Positions 23,291 to 31,801 of a DNA stretch of 40,056 nucleotides are shown here, one piece after another. Source of the stretch: a virus. Every line of letters starts with the position of its first letter. The stretch's first letter is position 1. The stretch lies in the IMG/VR virus record IMGVR_UViG_3300029953_000073, positions 1 through 40,056 of that record, one strand, 5' to 3'. Made by a program: the position numbers and the translations under genes. Below the pieces are notes generated by a model. The model was not told where the DNA came from. It ran no database searches and was given only the letters and a program-made list of their open reading frames with translations.

Positions 23291-24426
23291 GTAGTATTAT
23301 AAATTATATTTCTTTAGATCGAGATAGAAGTGTCCTCACGGGCACTTCTTTCGGTTATACGAGAATGATAAGTGGATTTTATCAACCTACTATTGTTGGA
23401 GACCCATTAGAAATTGAAGCTGATCAAAATATAACATATCCTAGTTTTATAAAATTAATAGAGTATGAATATCAATGTGGTAAAGCTTTTATCATTGAAA
23501 GACTGTGTTTTAAAGATGATAAGATGTACTATCCGTATCATGTTAGTTTTCATGATATTGAAGAAGGTTCACATTCAAATGACTATATCTTTGTTAACCA
23601 TATTAATAATATTCATAAATCAATAACAAATACAAAGTTTAAACATAATACTCCACTTAGAGCATTTTGTAATAAACTTGATAGTAATTCATATCAGATA
23701 GAAAATCAATATATGAAATATTCAGATTTTTATAATACTGTAAGCCAGACGTTTTATGATACGACTGCATTAACGAACTTTTTATATACAGAAAAACGTA
23801 ATAAGAGACCTATTATGGATGATTATAATTGGTATATATTTCCTAAAGTTCCTATAAGTGATACATTAAGTAATATTGCATTAACAGAACCTTTAACATT
23901 AGATCATTTTAAACAGAATGCTAATTATGGATTGGATATGTCAGAGCTTCATAAATTTGATTTATACGACATCAGTAACAAAATGAATATTATTGTTAAT
24001 GATAAACAATTTGACGATATCTTTATGATGTTTATATCTTTGAAAAGGGCATATACTGATTTGCATTATAACTATATATTACTTAATGGTAACGTATTTG
24101 TAGATGATAATCACGATAGCATTTGTATCGATAGACTTAATAGAAAGTATCCTTTTAGAAATGCATATGGTCCTAAAGATGTACTTTCAGTAATTGTAAA
24201 AAAATTACTTAAGTATGCACAACACAATATCGATATCGCTAATAACATTAGTTGTTCTTTTATGAATAATCCATTATGTAAAATAAAAATTTGTATTCAT
24301 ATGACGTTTAACGACGAAGCTGTAATTATAGTTTATAATGAAGAGAATGTACGTGATTGGTTTTGTATTTATTTTGATTTAGCTTTATTGTTATTGACAA
24401 GCTCTAATTTCATTCGAACCGTCTAA
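23287..24426 (+). CDS. Unknown protein, translationally coupled to 21671-23290
   Basis: A 379-residue protein starting at GTG inside the upstream stop (GAGTGA). It mixes strand and helix with many aromatic residues (SFGYTRMISGFYQPTIVGD, YQCGKAFIIERLCF, DDYNWYIFPKVPIS), and ends in a hydrophobic FCIYFDLALLLLTSSNFIRT. No nucleotide-binding or metal motif is seen. The overlap suggests fixed stoichiometry with the upstream protein. Function not recognised. Confidence 0.45.
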   Translation: MSSIINYISLDRDRSVLTGTSFGYTRMISGFYQPTIVGDPLEIEADQNITYPSFIKLIEYEYQCGKAFIIERLCFKDDKMYYPYHVSFHDIEEGSHSNDYIFVNHINNIHKSITNTKFKHNTPLRAFCNKLDSNSYQIENQYMKYSDFYNTVSQTFYDTTALTNFLYTEKRNKRPIMDDYNWYIFPKVPISDTLSNIALTEPLTLDHFKQNANYGLDMSELHKFDLYDISNKMNIIVNDKQFDDIFMMFISLKRAYTDLHYNYILLNGNVFVDDNHDSICIDRLNRKYPFRNAYGPKDVLSVIVKKLLKYAQHNIDIANNISCSFMNNPLCKIKICIHMTFNDEAVIIVYNEENVRDWFCIYFDLALLLLTSSNFIRTV

Positions 24427-24445
24427 TCCTTGGAGGGACGAACTC

Positions 24446-26086
24446 ATGGCTAACTTTATTGGTAATGATTATGAATTGAATAATAAAGGCATGTTTGAAA
24501 ATAAATTTAATAATGACAAGAAAGTTGTTATTTATATATTCTCCCCTCGTAATTTTACTGATCAATGTATACGTCCTATGACATATGAAATTAATCGTGG
24601 TGTTCTTGGACAAGTTCAAGAGTGCATGAGCGATGCCGTTCATCAATGTAATGAAAATCTTGTTTTGAAATTAGCTGATGATATTAATGTTCAGGGAGCC
24701 ATCAAATCACAATGGTCTCCTGATCGTATTGTTAAAGCCAGTGAGTTCAGTCATGAAACTGGCTGGACTTTTCTTATGTATATTGATAATCTTCCTATTT
24801 ATAATAGCAGTGGTATTCAGATGCAATGTGCAAATAGTCGAACTATCTATTTTGGACGATTTAGTGACGAACCTATGAATCTGCATGGTACCATCAATCC
24901 CGATACTGTCATGATTATTCTTCATAAAACTGGCGTTACTGCACAACGATATGGTGATAAAGATCTTATTGGTCTCCAAAATGATACTGATATTATCCAC
25001 GGAAATACTTTACAGTTCTTATCTGATCGCGATTCGTATTTGATGCGTCCTGAAGAATTAAGCAATGTTACCGATTTGACGAATAATACTTCTGTTACAA
25101 TGATTACTGAAATGAATAAGCTTGGTAATCAAGGTGAAGCTATTATTACAAATACTAGTTTAAAAACACCATCTCAAAATATGGGTCATATTCTTCGCGG
25201 TATTGCTAAAACTAAGATTGATGCTCGTAGTCCTAATAATGGGATGATGCATTCTGATTTGTTACAAGAATCTTATTTTGATAGTCTTACAAACAATTTA
25301 CGAGATGTTAGTTTTGGATCTTCCATTCTTGATCTCGATAGTTGTATTTCATTAGGTGATTTTGTTAGTCGATTTGACCCTAAAATTATTGATTTCAATG
25401 TTGGTAATGGATTTAACCAAAGAGATCAAAGTGTTGCATGTGCTTCGAATGCAGCTAGCTCTATGTTGGCACAGGTCATTCCTGTTGTTATGACACAGTA
25501 TATGATTGCAAATGTTGGTTTTGTTTACAATAGCTTTTATGATAAACAACAATTAAATGTTGGCGGACGAGCCCTTGAAGTTACCCAGGGTACTCTTGGA
25601 TATCTTGTCCCCAACCTTGATGAAGATACTAAAGCTCGTAATTTTCAATATTTTATTCGTGATCTTACAAATGGTATTTTTAAAGTTCTTGAATTTCAAC
25701 GTGGTGATTTTGAACTAAGTGCAAGTGTCTGTTTTGCTGGTTTAACGCATATTAACTTTCATTATCTTTGCGACAATGAACGATATCGTGAAAACTATGA
25801 AGTTCCAACTATTCTTGGTGGTATGATTTCTCCGCTTATTGGATCTGGTGATGCGATTGGATATAACAGTAGAAATTTGAGTACCTTATTAGGTATTGGT
25901 ATTGGTGATGATACTCGTCCTCTTCTTGGTATGGATGATGGTCCTTCTGAGATGCAGAAGCTTTTTGGTGCTATCGACGAAGGACGTAAGAATAAGAATT
26001 TTGGATCTATTGGTAACGGAAATAGTTTTATAAATAATAACAGCAACATCTTTAAAAGCAATAACGACGATGATCTTATTTTATAA
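24446..26086 (+). CDS. Unknown 546-residue protein with acidic, FG-containing tail
   Basis: Strong GGAGGG site. The body is alpha/beta (KKVVIYIFSPRNFTDQCIRP, GWTFLMYIDNLPIYNSSGIQ, DTVMIILHKTGVTA), then a helical part around VACASNAASSMLAQVIPVVM. The last 60 residues are low-complexity (MQKLFGAIDEGRKNKNFGSI, then NNNSNIFKSNNDDDLIL). Codons are intermediate between the AT-rich genes and the GC-rich islands, with much CGT for Arg, suggesting high expression. Its neighbour 26172-27464 also has an Asn-rich FG tail, so the pair may assemble together. Virion or replication-compartment protein are both possible. Confidence 0.5.
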   Translation: MANFIGNDYELNNKGMFENKFNNDKKVVIYIFSPRNFTDQCIRPMTYEINRGVLGQVQECMSDAVHQCNENLVLKLADDINVQGAIKSQWSPDRIVKASEFSHETGWTFLMYIDNLPIYNSSGIQMQCANSRTIYFGRFSDEPMNLHGTINPDTVMIILHKTGVTAQRYGDKDLIGLQNDTDIIHGNTLQFLSDRDSYLMRPEELSNVTDLTNNTSVTMITEMNKLGNQGEAIITNTSLKTPSQNMGHILRGIAKTKIDARSPNNGMMHSDLLQESYFDSLTNNLRDVSFGSSILDLDSCISLGDFVSRFDPKIIDFNVGNGFNQRDQSVACASNAASSMLAQVIPVVMTQYMIANVGFVYNSFYDKQQLNVGGRALEVTQGTLGYLVPNLDEDTKARNFQYFIRDLTNGIFKVLEFQRGDFELSASVCFAGLTHINFHYLCDNERYRENYEVPTILGGMISPLIGSGDAIGYNSRNLSTLLGIGIGDDTRPLLGMDDGPSEMQKLFGAIDEGRKNKNFGSIGNGNSFINNNSNIFKSNNDDDLIL

Positions 26087-26120
26087 AATATGATATCATA
26101 TTCTAGAATTGAAACCGGAG

Positions 26121-26138
26121 TGGGTTGTTGACAACCCA
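26121..26138 (+). terminator. Short hairpin after 24446-26086
   Basis: TGGGTTGT and ACAACCCA form a stem with a tight loop; TTTCTATTCTTC follows. Probably a weak terminator or processing site. Confidence 0.55.
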
Positions 26139-26171
26139 TTTCTATTCTTCAGAAAATCCAAGGGGACTTAA

Positions 26172-27464
26172 ATGACAGCTGACATTGTTATGGTTAAAAC
26201 CCATGATGTTACGAATTGTCTTAGATATTTAATTAACTTATCTGCGCCTGTTTATTCTACTGATGATGATGGTTATGTTATCGATTCTAATGATAATCGT
26301 ATAAAGATTACTTCTGGTAAGGATGAGAAACGCCATGTATTATTATTCCAAGAAGTCTTTAATGATCAAGAAGCACTCATGCTTAACCCGTTTGCTGAGC
26401 TCACCACTGATCATCCTGCTAATCGTTTCTTCTATAGAACTGTTCGTGGCGGCGCTGTTGGTTGGATTCAATTTGCTTATCGCGAGCTTATCAAAGTAGC
26501 TGTTAAAGCTAAAGATAAATCTGAAAAGACTATTCCTACAAAATTAATTAATCTTGTTAGTGGTATTGTTGACAAGGTCGATGAAAAGACTCTTGTTGAA
26601 TTTGATAAAATTCTTAAGAATGAAACTGATATGTTTGTTGATGTTATGTATCGCGATAAAACTATGATGTGTACTTTGAATGTTCGTCTTTTAAATAGTA
26701 AGCAAGAACTCATTGATGCTTATAAAGAAAAGTTCAATGTCCGTAAGGGTACTTGGGCAGTTCTTATGTATCTTACTGAAAAGATCTTTGATATTAAGAC
26801 TATTGATGAACTTGAAGAAAAGTATTATGTAAAGCCTGAATTCGATGGTCCAGTTGCTCCGTGTCCTCGAATGATTTCTACTGTTCATTTATTGTACAAA
26901 ATCTATGATAAGATCAATCCTATTATTGATATGGTTGATGGTATTTATACTAAGAATATGTCACAGTTTGCCATTCATGTTAATAATCTTCCCAAGTATA
27001 TTAAAATTGCTAGTAGTGTTGCACAAGATGCAAATAAGATCAATTCTTCTGTTGCTAGAATTGTCCAGAAGCCTGCTCAACAGCAACAGAGTACTGGAAA
27101 TTCAATGTTTGGTAATTTAACAAAATCAAATAGTCTCTTTGGTGATAATTTAAGTACACCTAAGAATGCATATACTGAACATCTGTTTGGTTCTGGATTT
27201 GGTAGCACTGGTTCATTTGCTAATTTGAATAATCAATCTAATCAGAATGGTGGTGGTATGTTTGGAGCCATGTTTGGTGGTGGTAGTTCATTTGGGAATA
27301 ATAATAATAATAATAATAACTTTGGTTCTAATCAGAGTAGTAATTTTGGTAGTTTCAATATCGAAAAACCGATGCCATTAAATCGCGCCCCTATGGCTGG
27401 AGAAGGATCGAATTTTGGGAGTAATTCGTTTGGCGGAACTCCCGGAATGCCAAATATCCTATAA
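26172..27464 (+). CDS. Unknown protein with FG-repeat-like disordered C-terminus
   Basis: A 430-residue protein after AAGGGGA. Residues 1-300 are a folded, mostly helical domain (HDVTNCLRYLINLSAPVY, FFYRTVRGGAVGWIQFAYRE, GTWAVLMYLTEKIFDIKTID). From about residue 302 the chain becomes low-complexity: Gln run, then Asn/Gly/Ser with eleven FG dipeptides (SMFGNL, SLFGDN, LFGSGFGS, MFGAMFGGGSSFG, NFGSNQSSNFGSF, NFGSNSFGG) to the end. Such FG-rich chains form cohesive, phase-separating or selective-barrier material in nucleoporins; here the similarity may be convergent. It follows the gene of another protein with an FG/Asn tail. Role unknown; a self-associating structural protein is a reasonable guess. 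Confidence 0.6.
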   Translation: MTADIVMVKTHDVTNCLRYLINLSAPVYSTDDDGYVIDSNDNRIKITSGKDEKRHVLLFQEVFNDQEALMLNPFAELTTDHPANRFFYRTVRGGAVGWIQFAYRELIKVAVKAKDKSEKTIPTKLINLVSGIVDKVDEKTLVEFDKILKNETDMFVDVMYRDKTMMCTLNVRLLNSKQELIDAYKEKFNVRKGTWAVLMYLTEKIFDIKTIDELEEKYYVKPEFDGPVAPCPRMISTVHLLYKIYDKINPIIDMVDGIYTKNMSQFAIHVNNLPKYIKIASSVAQDANKINSSVARIVQKPAQQQQSTGNSMFGNLTKSNSLFGDNLSTPKNAYTEHLFGSGFGSTGSFANLNNQSNQNGGGMFGAMFGGGSSFGNNNNNNNNFGSNQSSNFGSFNIEKPMPLNRAPMAGEGSNFGSNSFGGTPGMPNIL

Positions 27465-27474
27465 GGCCAATGAG

Positions 27475-27503
27475 ATATAAGGAGGGTGTTGCCCTCCTTA
27501 TAT
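27475..27503 (+). terminator. Intrinsic terminator after the FG-rich gene
   Basis: ATATAAGGAGGG pairs perfectly with its complement around TGTTG, and six T follow. It separates the unknown-protein block from the spike gene. Confidence 0.9.
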
Positions 27504-27523
27504 TTTTTAAAGGATAAGTCATA

Positions 27524-28672
27524 ATGACAGAACCAAAAGATAGAGTTAGTTCTGTAGAAACATTTCATGGTTATGTTGCAGAAGATAAAGATAAAGATAG
27601 TGTAATTATAAAAGTATATATTCCAGAATTACAACCAATGCAAACTGGTGCTATCGATGCTAAGAATTCTAGCGCAAATATTGCGGTTATGGATGCTTCT
27701 GGTAAATCTATAACTTTTAATACAACAACATCAAATAATATTTCTGCTACGTATGAAGGTGATGGTAATCATAAATATCCTCCTGATGTTATGAAAGGCG
27801 AACAGGTTACTGTTAGAAGAGTAAGTTCTGATAAATTTACTTGGTCTTGTGATGGTCGAGATAAATACCTACGGAAAAATGAAACACTAAGAATAGAAAT
27901 AGCAAATAGGCAGGGCGAAGATGATCTCGATGATACAAATACTTATTTGATTGAATTAGATACAAAAAGAGGAAAACATTTTAGAATATCATTGGCTAAT
28001 AGTGATGGTGAATTTACATCTTATAAATTAGAAGTAGATATGGATAATGCTACTGCTTATTTTGGAGATATATTGGGAAATACAGTGTGTATTGATAGTA
28101 ATAAACCACAAGTTGTTTTAACAAACTCCGATGACTGTATGATAAACTTACAAGGAAAAAATGGGCAAATCATTATACCAGAAACATTGCTCATTTCAGC
28201 TGGTAAAAATATGATTTTAAATTCCCCACTACTAAGTATTGCAAATACTTCTGGAGATGGTATATTTGAAATCGCCTCTAATTTTGTTAACTTTACTGTT
28301 ACAAATTCAACTGTTTTTAATAGTCCTTGTTTTGGCGTAACTGGTTCATCTAAATTCATCGGACAGATGGTTGCTTCTGCTATTAGAGCTGCAAGTTATA
28401 ATTCTGGAGATCCAGGATCTCAATATAAAGCTTCATCCATCTCATCTGGGTTAGATGGTAGTTGGAGTGGGACTGCGAATGGTAACTCTCCAGATAATGG
28501 AACTGGTGATGGTGAACGACATACTGCTGCTTATGAAGATATGGTGAAAACTATAAATACAGTTATTGAATGTTTTAATCAGGTTCAGGGCGTTATTGGC
28601 GTTCCTTCTTCGCAAGGACAGCTAGCTGGAGAAGTTGCAGCATCTATTATGCCATTGAATATGGGAGAATAA
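27524..28672 (+). CDS. Baseplate spike/puncture protein (gpV/gp5-like)
   Basis: A 382-residue protein after AAAGGA. Residues 10-110 form a beta domain of OB type (ETFHGYVAEDKDKDSVIIKV, PPDVMKGEQVTVRR). From about 190 comes a run of short repeated strands (NKPQVVLTNSDDCMINLQGK, NGQIIIPETLLISAGKNMIL, NSPLLSIANTSGDGIFEIAS) typical of trimeric beta-helix spikes of the gpV/gp5 type. Next is a Gly/Ser linker (GTANGNSPDNGTGDGE) and a C-terminal helix (YEDMVKTINTVIECFNQVQG). In such phages the spike sits under the hub and pierces the outer membrane. No lysozyme domain is seen. Assignment by fold pattern; well supported by context with 28678. Confidence 0.7.
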   Translation: MTEPKDRVSSVETFHGYVAEDKDKDSVIIKVYIPELQPMQTGAIDAKNSSANIAVMDASGKSITFNTTTSNNISATYEGDGNHKYPPDVMKGEQVTVRRVSSDKFTWSCDGRDKYLRKNETLRIEIANRQGEDDLDDTNTYLIELDTKRGKHFRISLANSDGEFTSYKLEVDMDNATAYFGDILGNTVCIDSNKPQVVLTNSDDCMINLQGKNGQIIIPETLLISAGKNMILNSPLLSIANTSGDGIFEIASNFVNFTVTNSTVFNSPCFGVTGSSKFIGQMVASAIRAASYNSGDPGSQYKASSISSGLDGSWSGTANGNSPDNGTGDGERHTAAYEDMVKTINTVIECFNQVQGVIGVPSSQGQLAGEVAASIMPLNMGE

Positions 28673-28677
28673 ACATT

Positions 28678-29172
28678 ATGTTTTTTATAAAGGAGAAAAC
28701 TGAAAAGATAGATATGTATACTGAATTAAATTTATTTTATGATGTCATTATATCTTGGTGTGTAGATCAAGACTTTTTAATAGATGAAAATGGAATATAT
28801 AGATTAAACACGGATAAAGAAGATGATCATAAATATATCATTATGACTATTGCCAAATGGGATCTAAAATCTGTTATCGTAAAGACGCATCTTAGTAAGT
28901 TTATAGAAGAAGTTTTAAATCAATTTGATACTATGTCAAAGATTATAGATTTAAATATTTTTATAGAAAACAATATATCAAGATCATTTCTATTAAACTT
29001 AAAAGAAAAACATAAATTAACATTAACTGAGAATTTAGATGTTTTTTATAATAAGTATAAAAGTTATGAAGTTATTACAGTAAAAGAGATATTTAAAAGA
29101 TACCCCTGGATATGGCTATTCTGGTATATTCAATATATTTTCAGAGGAACTGTAAATTATAACAGAAAATAG
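28678..29172 (+). CDS. Small protein following the spike gene
   Basis: A 164-residue, lysine-rich, helical protein starting five bases after the spike gene, with GGGAGA inside the spike's last codons as ribosome site. It contains ELNLFYDVIISWCVDQDFLI, then YIIMTIAKWDLKSVIVKTH, and ends RYPWIWLFWYIQYIFRGTVN, a tryptophan-rich hydrophobic stretch of about 16 residues that could be a membrane or docking segment. Not recognised; likely a tail assembly or spike-associated protein by position. Confidence 0.5.
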   Translation: MFFIKEKTEKIDMYTELNLFYDVIISWCVDQDFLIDENGIYRLNTDKEDDHKYIIMTIAKWDLKSVIVKTHLSKFIEEVLNQFDTMSKIIDLNIFIENNISRSFLLNLKEKHKLTLTENLDVFYNKYKSYEVITVKEIFKRYPWIWLFWYIQYIFRGTVNYNRK

Positions 29173-29175
29173 GTA

Positions 29176-29211
29176 TATGAAGAGAGAGCCCGATCGGGCT
29201 CTCTCTTCATA
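29176..29211. terminator. Perfect 36-bp palindrome, shared terminator of convergent genes
   Basis: TATGAAGAGAGAGCCCGA is followed by its exact reverse complement. It lies between the plus-strand gene ending at 29172 and the minus-strand gene ending at 29217. Confidence 0.8.
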
Positions 29212-29216
29212 CATAT

Positions 29217-29567
29217 TTACAATGTTGTTTTAACCAAAGATGTTTTATATAAATTAAATACAGTCCTTAAGTATTCAATAGTTGGAACATACATAAATTT
29301 AATATCTTTAAATTGTTCATCTCCATGAAGATCATTTATCTCTCTAATGACGTATTCTAAATCTAAACTAATACCAACATATTTCATATAGTCTTTCAAT
29401 CTATATTGATATGTTGCCATAATGTCATATGTCAATGTATATATTTTAGAATTTTTAATAAATAGATTTTTATAATCTTTTACAAATTGTATCCAACCTG
29501 CATCAGTATTGCTATATTTTGAAATAACTGAACTTCTTAATATACTGGATAATGTGGTTGAAGCCAT
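29217..29567 (-). CDS. Small unknown minus-strand protein
   Basis: A 116-residue protein with GAGGAGGG before the ATG. It is helical (TTLSSILRSSVISKYSNTDA, WIQFVKDYKNLFIKNSK, YVIREINDLHGDEQFKDIKF) and ends YLRTVFNLYKTSLVKTTL. No family recognised. It is an isolated single gene between the spike unit and the divergent RNAP unit. An AT-rich stretch with TATTATATATATAAA upstream is the only promoter candidate. Confidence 0.5.
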   Translation of the reverse strand: MASTTLSSILRSSVISKYSNTDAGWIQFVKDYKNLFIKNSKIYTLTYDIMATYQYRLKDYMKYVGISLDLEYVIREINDLHGDEQFKDIKFMYVPTIEYLRTVFNLYKTSLVKTTL

Positions 29568-29635
29568 AGTTTTACAAACCCTCCTCTTGTTTAAAAAATC
29601 AATTTATATATATAATATTTATACTATTGTATCTA

Positions 29636-29653
29636 TATTTGACTTTTCAAATA
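29636..29653 (+). promoter_or_regulatory. Inverted repeat abutting the beta promoter
   Basis: TATTTGA and TCAAATA flank CTTT and end one base before ATATATATTAC. The arrangement matches the repeats before 15254 and 33904. Confidence 0.4.
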
Positions 29654-29654
29654 A

Positions 29655-29665
29655 ATATATATTAC
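29655..29665 (+). promoter_or_regulatory. Putative early phage promoter (TATATTAC), copy 3
   Basis: ATATATATTAC ends 45 bases before the beta start codon (GTG 29711). It would drive the overlapping beta and beta-prime C-terminal genes together. Confidence 0.7.
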
Positions 29666-29710
29666 TACTTTGACGACACAGAAAAAAGCTTAACATAGGG
29701 GTAGCTAAAC

Positions 29711-31801
29711 GTGTCAAAGTTACAAATCGCCGAAGAGTTTCCGAGTTTAGATAATGTTAGTGTTGATAGTCGTATTCTTGGATTACAGCCTGGTTTATAT
29801 CCTCATTTAAAGAATAGTTCTGGTCAGCGCACTGATATGCACGGTTCGCATGTCAATCAAACTATTTTAGTTGATGGTAGTCAATTTGCATTTCAATTTA
29901 CTGGTAAAGAATATGACTTTGGACAATTTGATATTAATGATACTCATAGAGAACAAGATATGATTATTCTTGCTGTTGTTCAAAAGTATCCTAACATCAA
30001 TTATATTCAGCAGGCACATACAGTTATCTGTAAGGGTCTCGATGATTGTAAAATCCATCACTTTATTGTTAGTCCATATACTAAAGTTGCTGATGGTTTT
30101 GGTTATGAAAATGTTTTAAGCAATAGACATTCTCTTCGAGCTGGTGAAGTCCTTTTAAAAGAAACTGTTCTCTCAAGATCTCCTATTAATAAAGATGGTG
30201 CTTACTGTATGGGTCGTAATGTTAATGTTGCATATATGACATCTCCCCATATCATTGAAGATTCCATGTGGATCTCCGATGAATTAGCAGATAACTTAAG
30301 TTCTAGTGCTATCTATAAACAGATTTTTGTAATCGGAAGTAATAACATCCCGATTAATCTTTATGGTGATGATGTTAACTATAAATTCCTTCCTGATCTT
30401 GGTGAAACTATTTCTGATTATGGTATTATTTCTGCATTTAGAAAAACAACACCAGAAACATTTATTGCAGATACAATGCCTAATGAATTAACAAAACCTC
30501 AGGCTATGCATGATATGTGTTATGTTGCACATAAAGGCGCTAAAGTTATCGATATCGATGTTCAGATTTCTCGCGGTGCTAAAATCTCTGGCAAGTGGTA
30601 TGACCAGGCTAAGAAGTATTCTGATAGTCATATTAAATACTGTGAAGAAATTGTTAAGGTTTATGAGACGAATCGTAACTTAGAATGCTCAAGTGCTTTT
30701 AATAGATTAGTTTCTGATTGTATGAAACGATTAATTGCTGAAGGTAGACGAGTTAAAAATATCTATACAAAATGCAAGCTTGGTATTATTGGTAGGAATA
30801 ATCGTCCTATCGAATTTATGAGAATTGTCGTTACATATATTGAAAAACGCCATATGTCCTTTGGATATAAAACTACTGGTCGTGAAGGTGCGAAAGGTGT
30901 TATTGGACATATTGTTCCAAAGAGCTGTATGCCTGTTGATGAAGATGGATTTGTTGCTGATCTTGTTTTAGATCCTGCATCTTGTATTGCACGCATGAAT
31001 ACAGGACAATGGATAGAACAAGGTATTAATCGTATTTCTGAATTTGTTAGACGAAGAGCTGTTGAGCTATATAAGACAGATAAACAATCAGCAATCGATA
31101 TGTTATTTGAGTATTATAATGATCTTAATCCTAATTATCTAAAACAAGTTATTGCAACGAATCCAGATTTTAAAAGTCAGTGTGTGCATTTTGGAAGAAG
31201 TACTAGTGATGAAGGTGGTATTTATATTTGGTTGCCTCCGTTCTTAAAACACATTACTATGAAACATTTTGATTTCTTAAGAAAGAAGTATAAAGTTGGT
31301 ATTTCTAAAGCATCTTATAAACGCGTTGATAGCGATGGCAATATCATTGCTGAGTTCGTATCGGATAAACCTGTTTGTATTGGTTCTAAGTATGTTATCG
31401 CGCTTTGTAAAGTTCCTTATCAGACAGCACCTGGTGTTGGTCATGTTAATCAATTTGGCGTTCCTATGAAGTCATCTAATCCTAATATTAAAAATCAATA
31501 TACGGTTCGTATTAGTGCATTGAAATATGGCGAAGATGAATGGCGAACTGTTGGTATGGATATGGGCGAAGATGCAAATGAAATGATTCGTTATACGAGC
31601 CTACATGCAAACAGTCCTACTGGTGTTAATGTTCTAGTTACTGATATTTTAAAGAATAAGAATCCTACAAATATTGAACGTATCAATATTACTAATGAAG
31701 AACTTGTTAAGAAGAATAGTGTCTTAAATTTGTTCAGTCACATGATTACAACTTTAGGTATTAAGATTGAATCTGAACTTAAAGAGGTTATTAGCCCATG
31801 A
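29711..31801 (+). CDS. RNA polymerase beta, C-terminal half
   Basis: A 696-residue protein starting at GTG (AGGGGTAG ahead). Recognisable beta motifs: GRNVNVAYMTSPHIIEDSMW (bacterial N..VA.M.....N.EDS), YKTTGREGAKGVIGH with Lys387 and Lys395, the two active-site lysines spaced eight apart as in bacterial K1065/K1073, and LVLDPASCIARMNTGQ (bacterial I.LNP.G.PSRMN.GQ). These cover the hybrid-binding and C-terminal beta regions; the N-terminal lobe domains are absent and must be encoded elsewhere. The end overlaps the beta-prime gene by ATGA, favouring equal synthesis. Whether this belongs to the virion-packaged or the non-virion enzyme cannot be told from sequence. Confidence 0.93.
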   Translation: MSKLQIAEEFPSLDNVSVDSRILGLQPGLYPHLKNSSGQRTDMHGSHVNQTILVDGSQFAFQFTGKEYDFGQFDINDTHREQDMIILAVVQKYPNINYIQQAHTVICKGLDDCKIHHFIVSPYTKVADGFGYENVLSNRHSLRAGEVLLKETVLSRSPINKDGAYCMGRNVNVAYMTSPHIIEDSMWISDELADNLSSSAIYKQIFVIGSNNIPINLYGDDVNYKFLPDLGETISDYGIISAFRKTTPETFIADTMPNELTKPQAMHDMCYVAHKGAKVIDIDVQISRGAKISGKWYDQAKKYSDSHIKYCEEIVKVYETNRNLECSSAFNRLVSDCMKRLIAEGRRVKNIYTKCKLGIIGRNNRPIEFMRIVVTYIEKRHMSFGYKTTGREGAKGVIGHIVPKSCMPVDEDGFVADLVLDPASCIARMNTGQWIEQGINRISEFVRRRAVELYKTDKQSAIDMLFEYYNDLNPNYLKQVIATNPDFKSQCVHFGRSTSDEGGIYIWLPPFLKHITMKHFDFLRKKYKVGISKASYKRVDSDGNIIAEFVSDKPVCIGSKYVIALCKVPYQTAPGVGHVNQFGVPMKSSNPNIKNQYTVRISALKYGEDEWRTVGMDMGEDANEMIRYTSLHANSPTGVNVLVTDILKNKNPTNIERINITNEELVKKNSVLNLFSHMITTLGIKIESELKEVISP

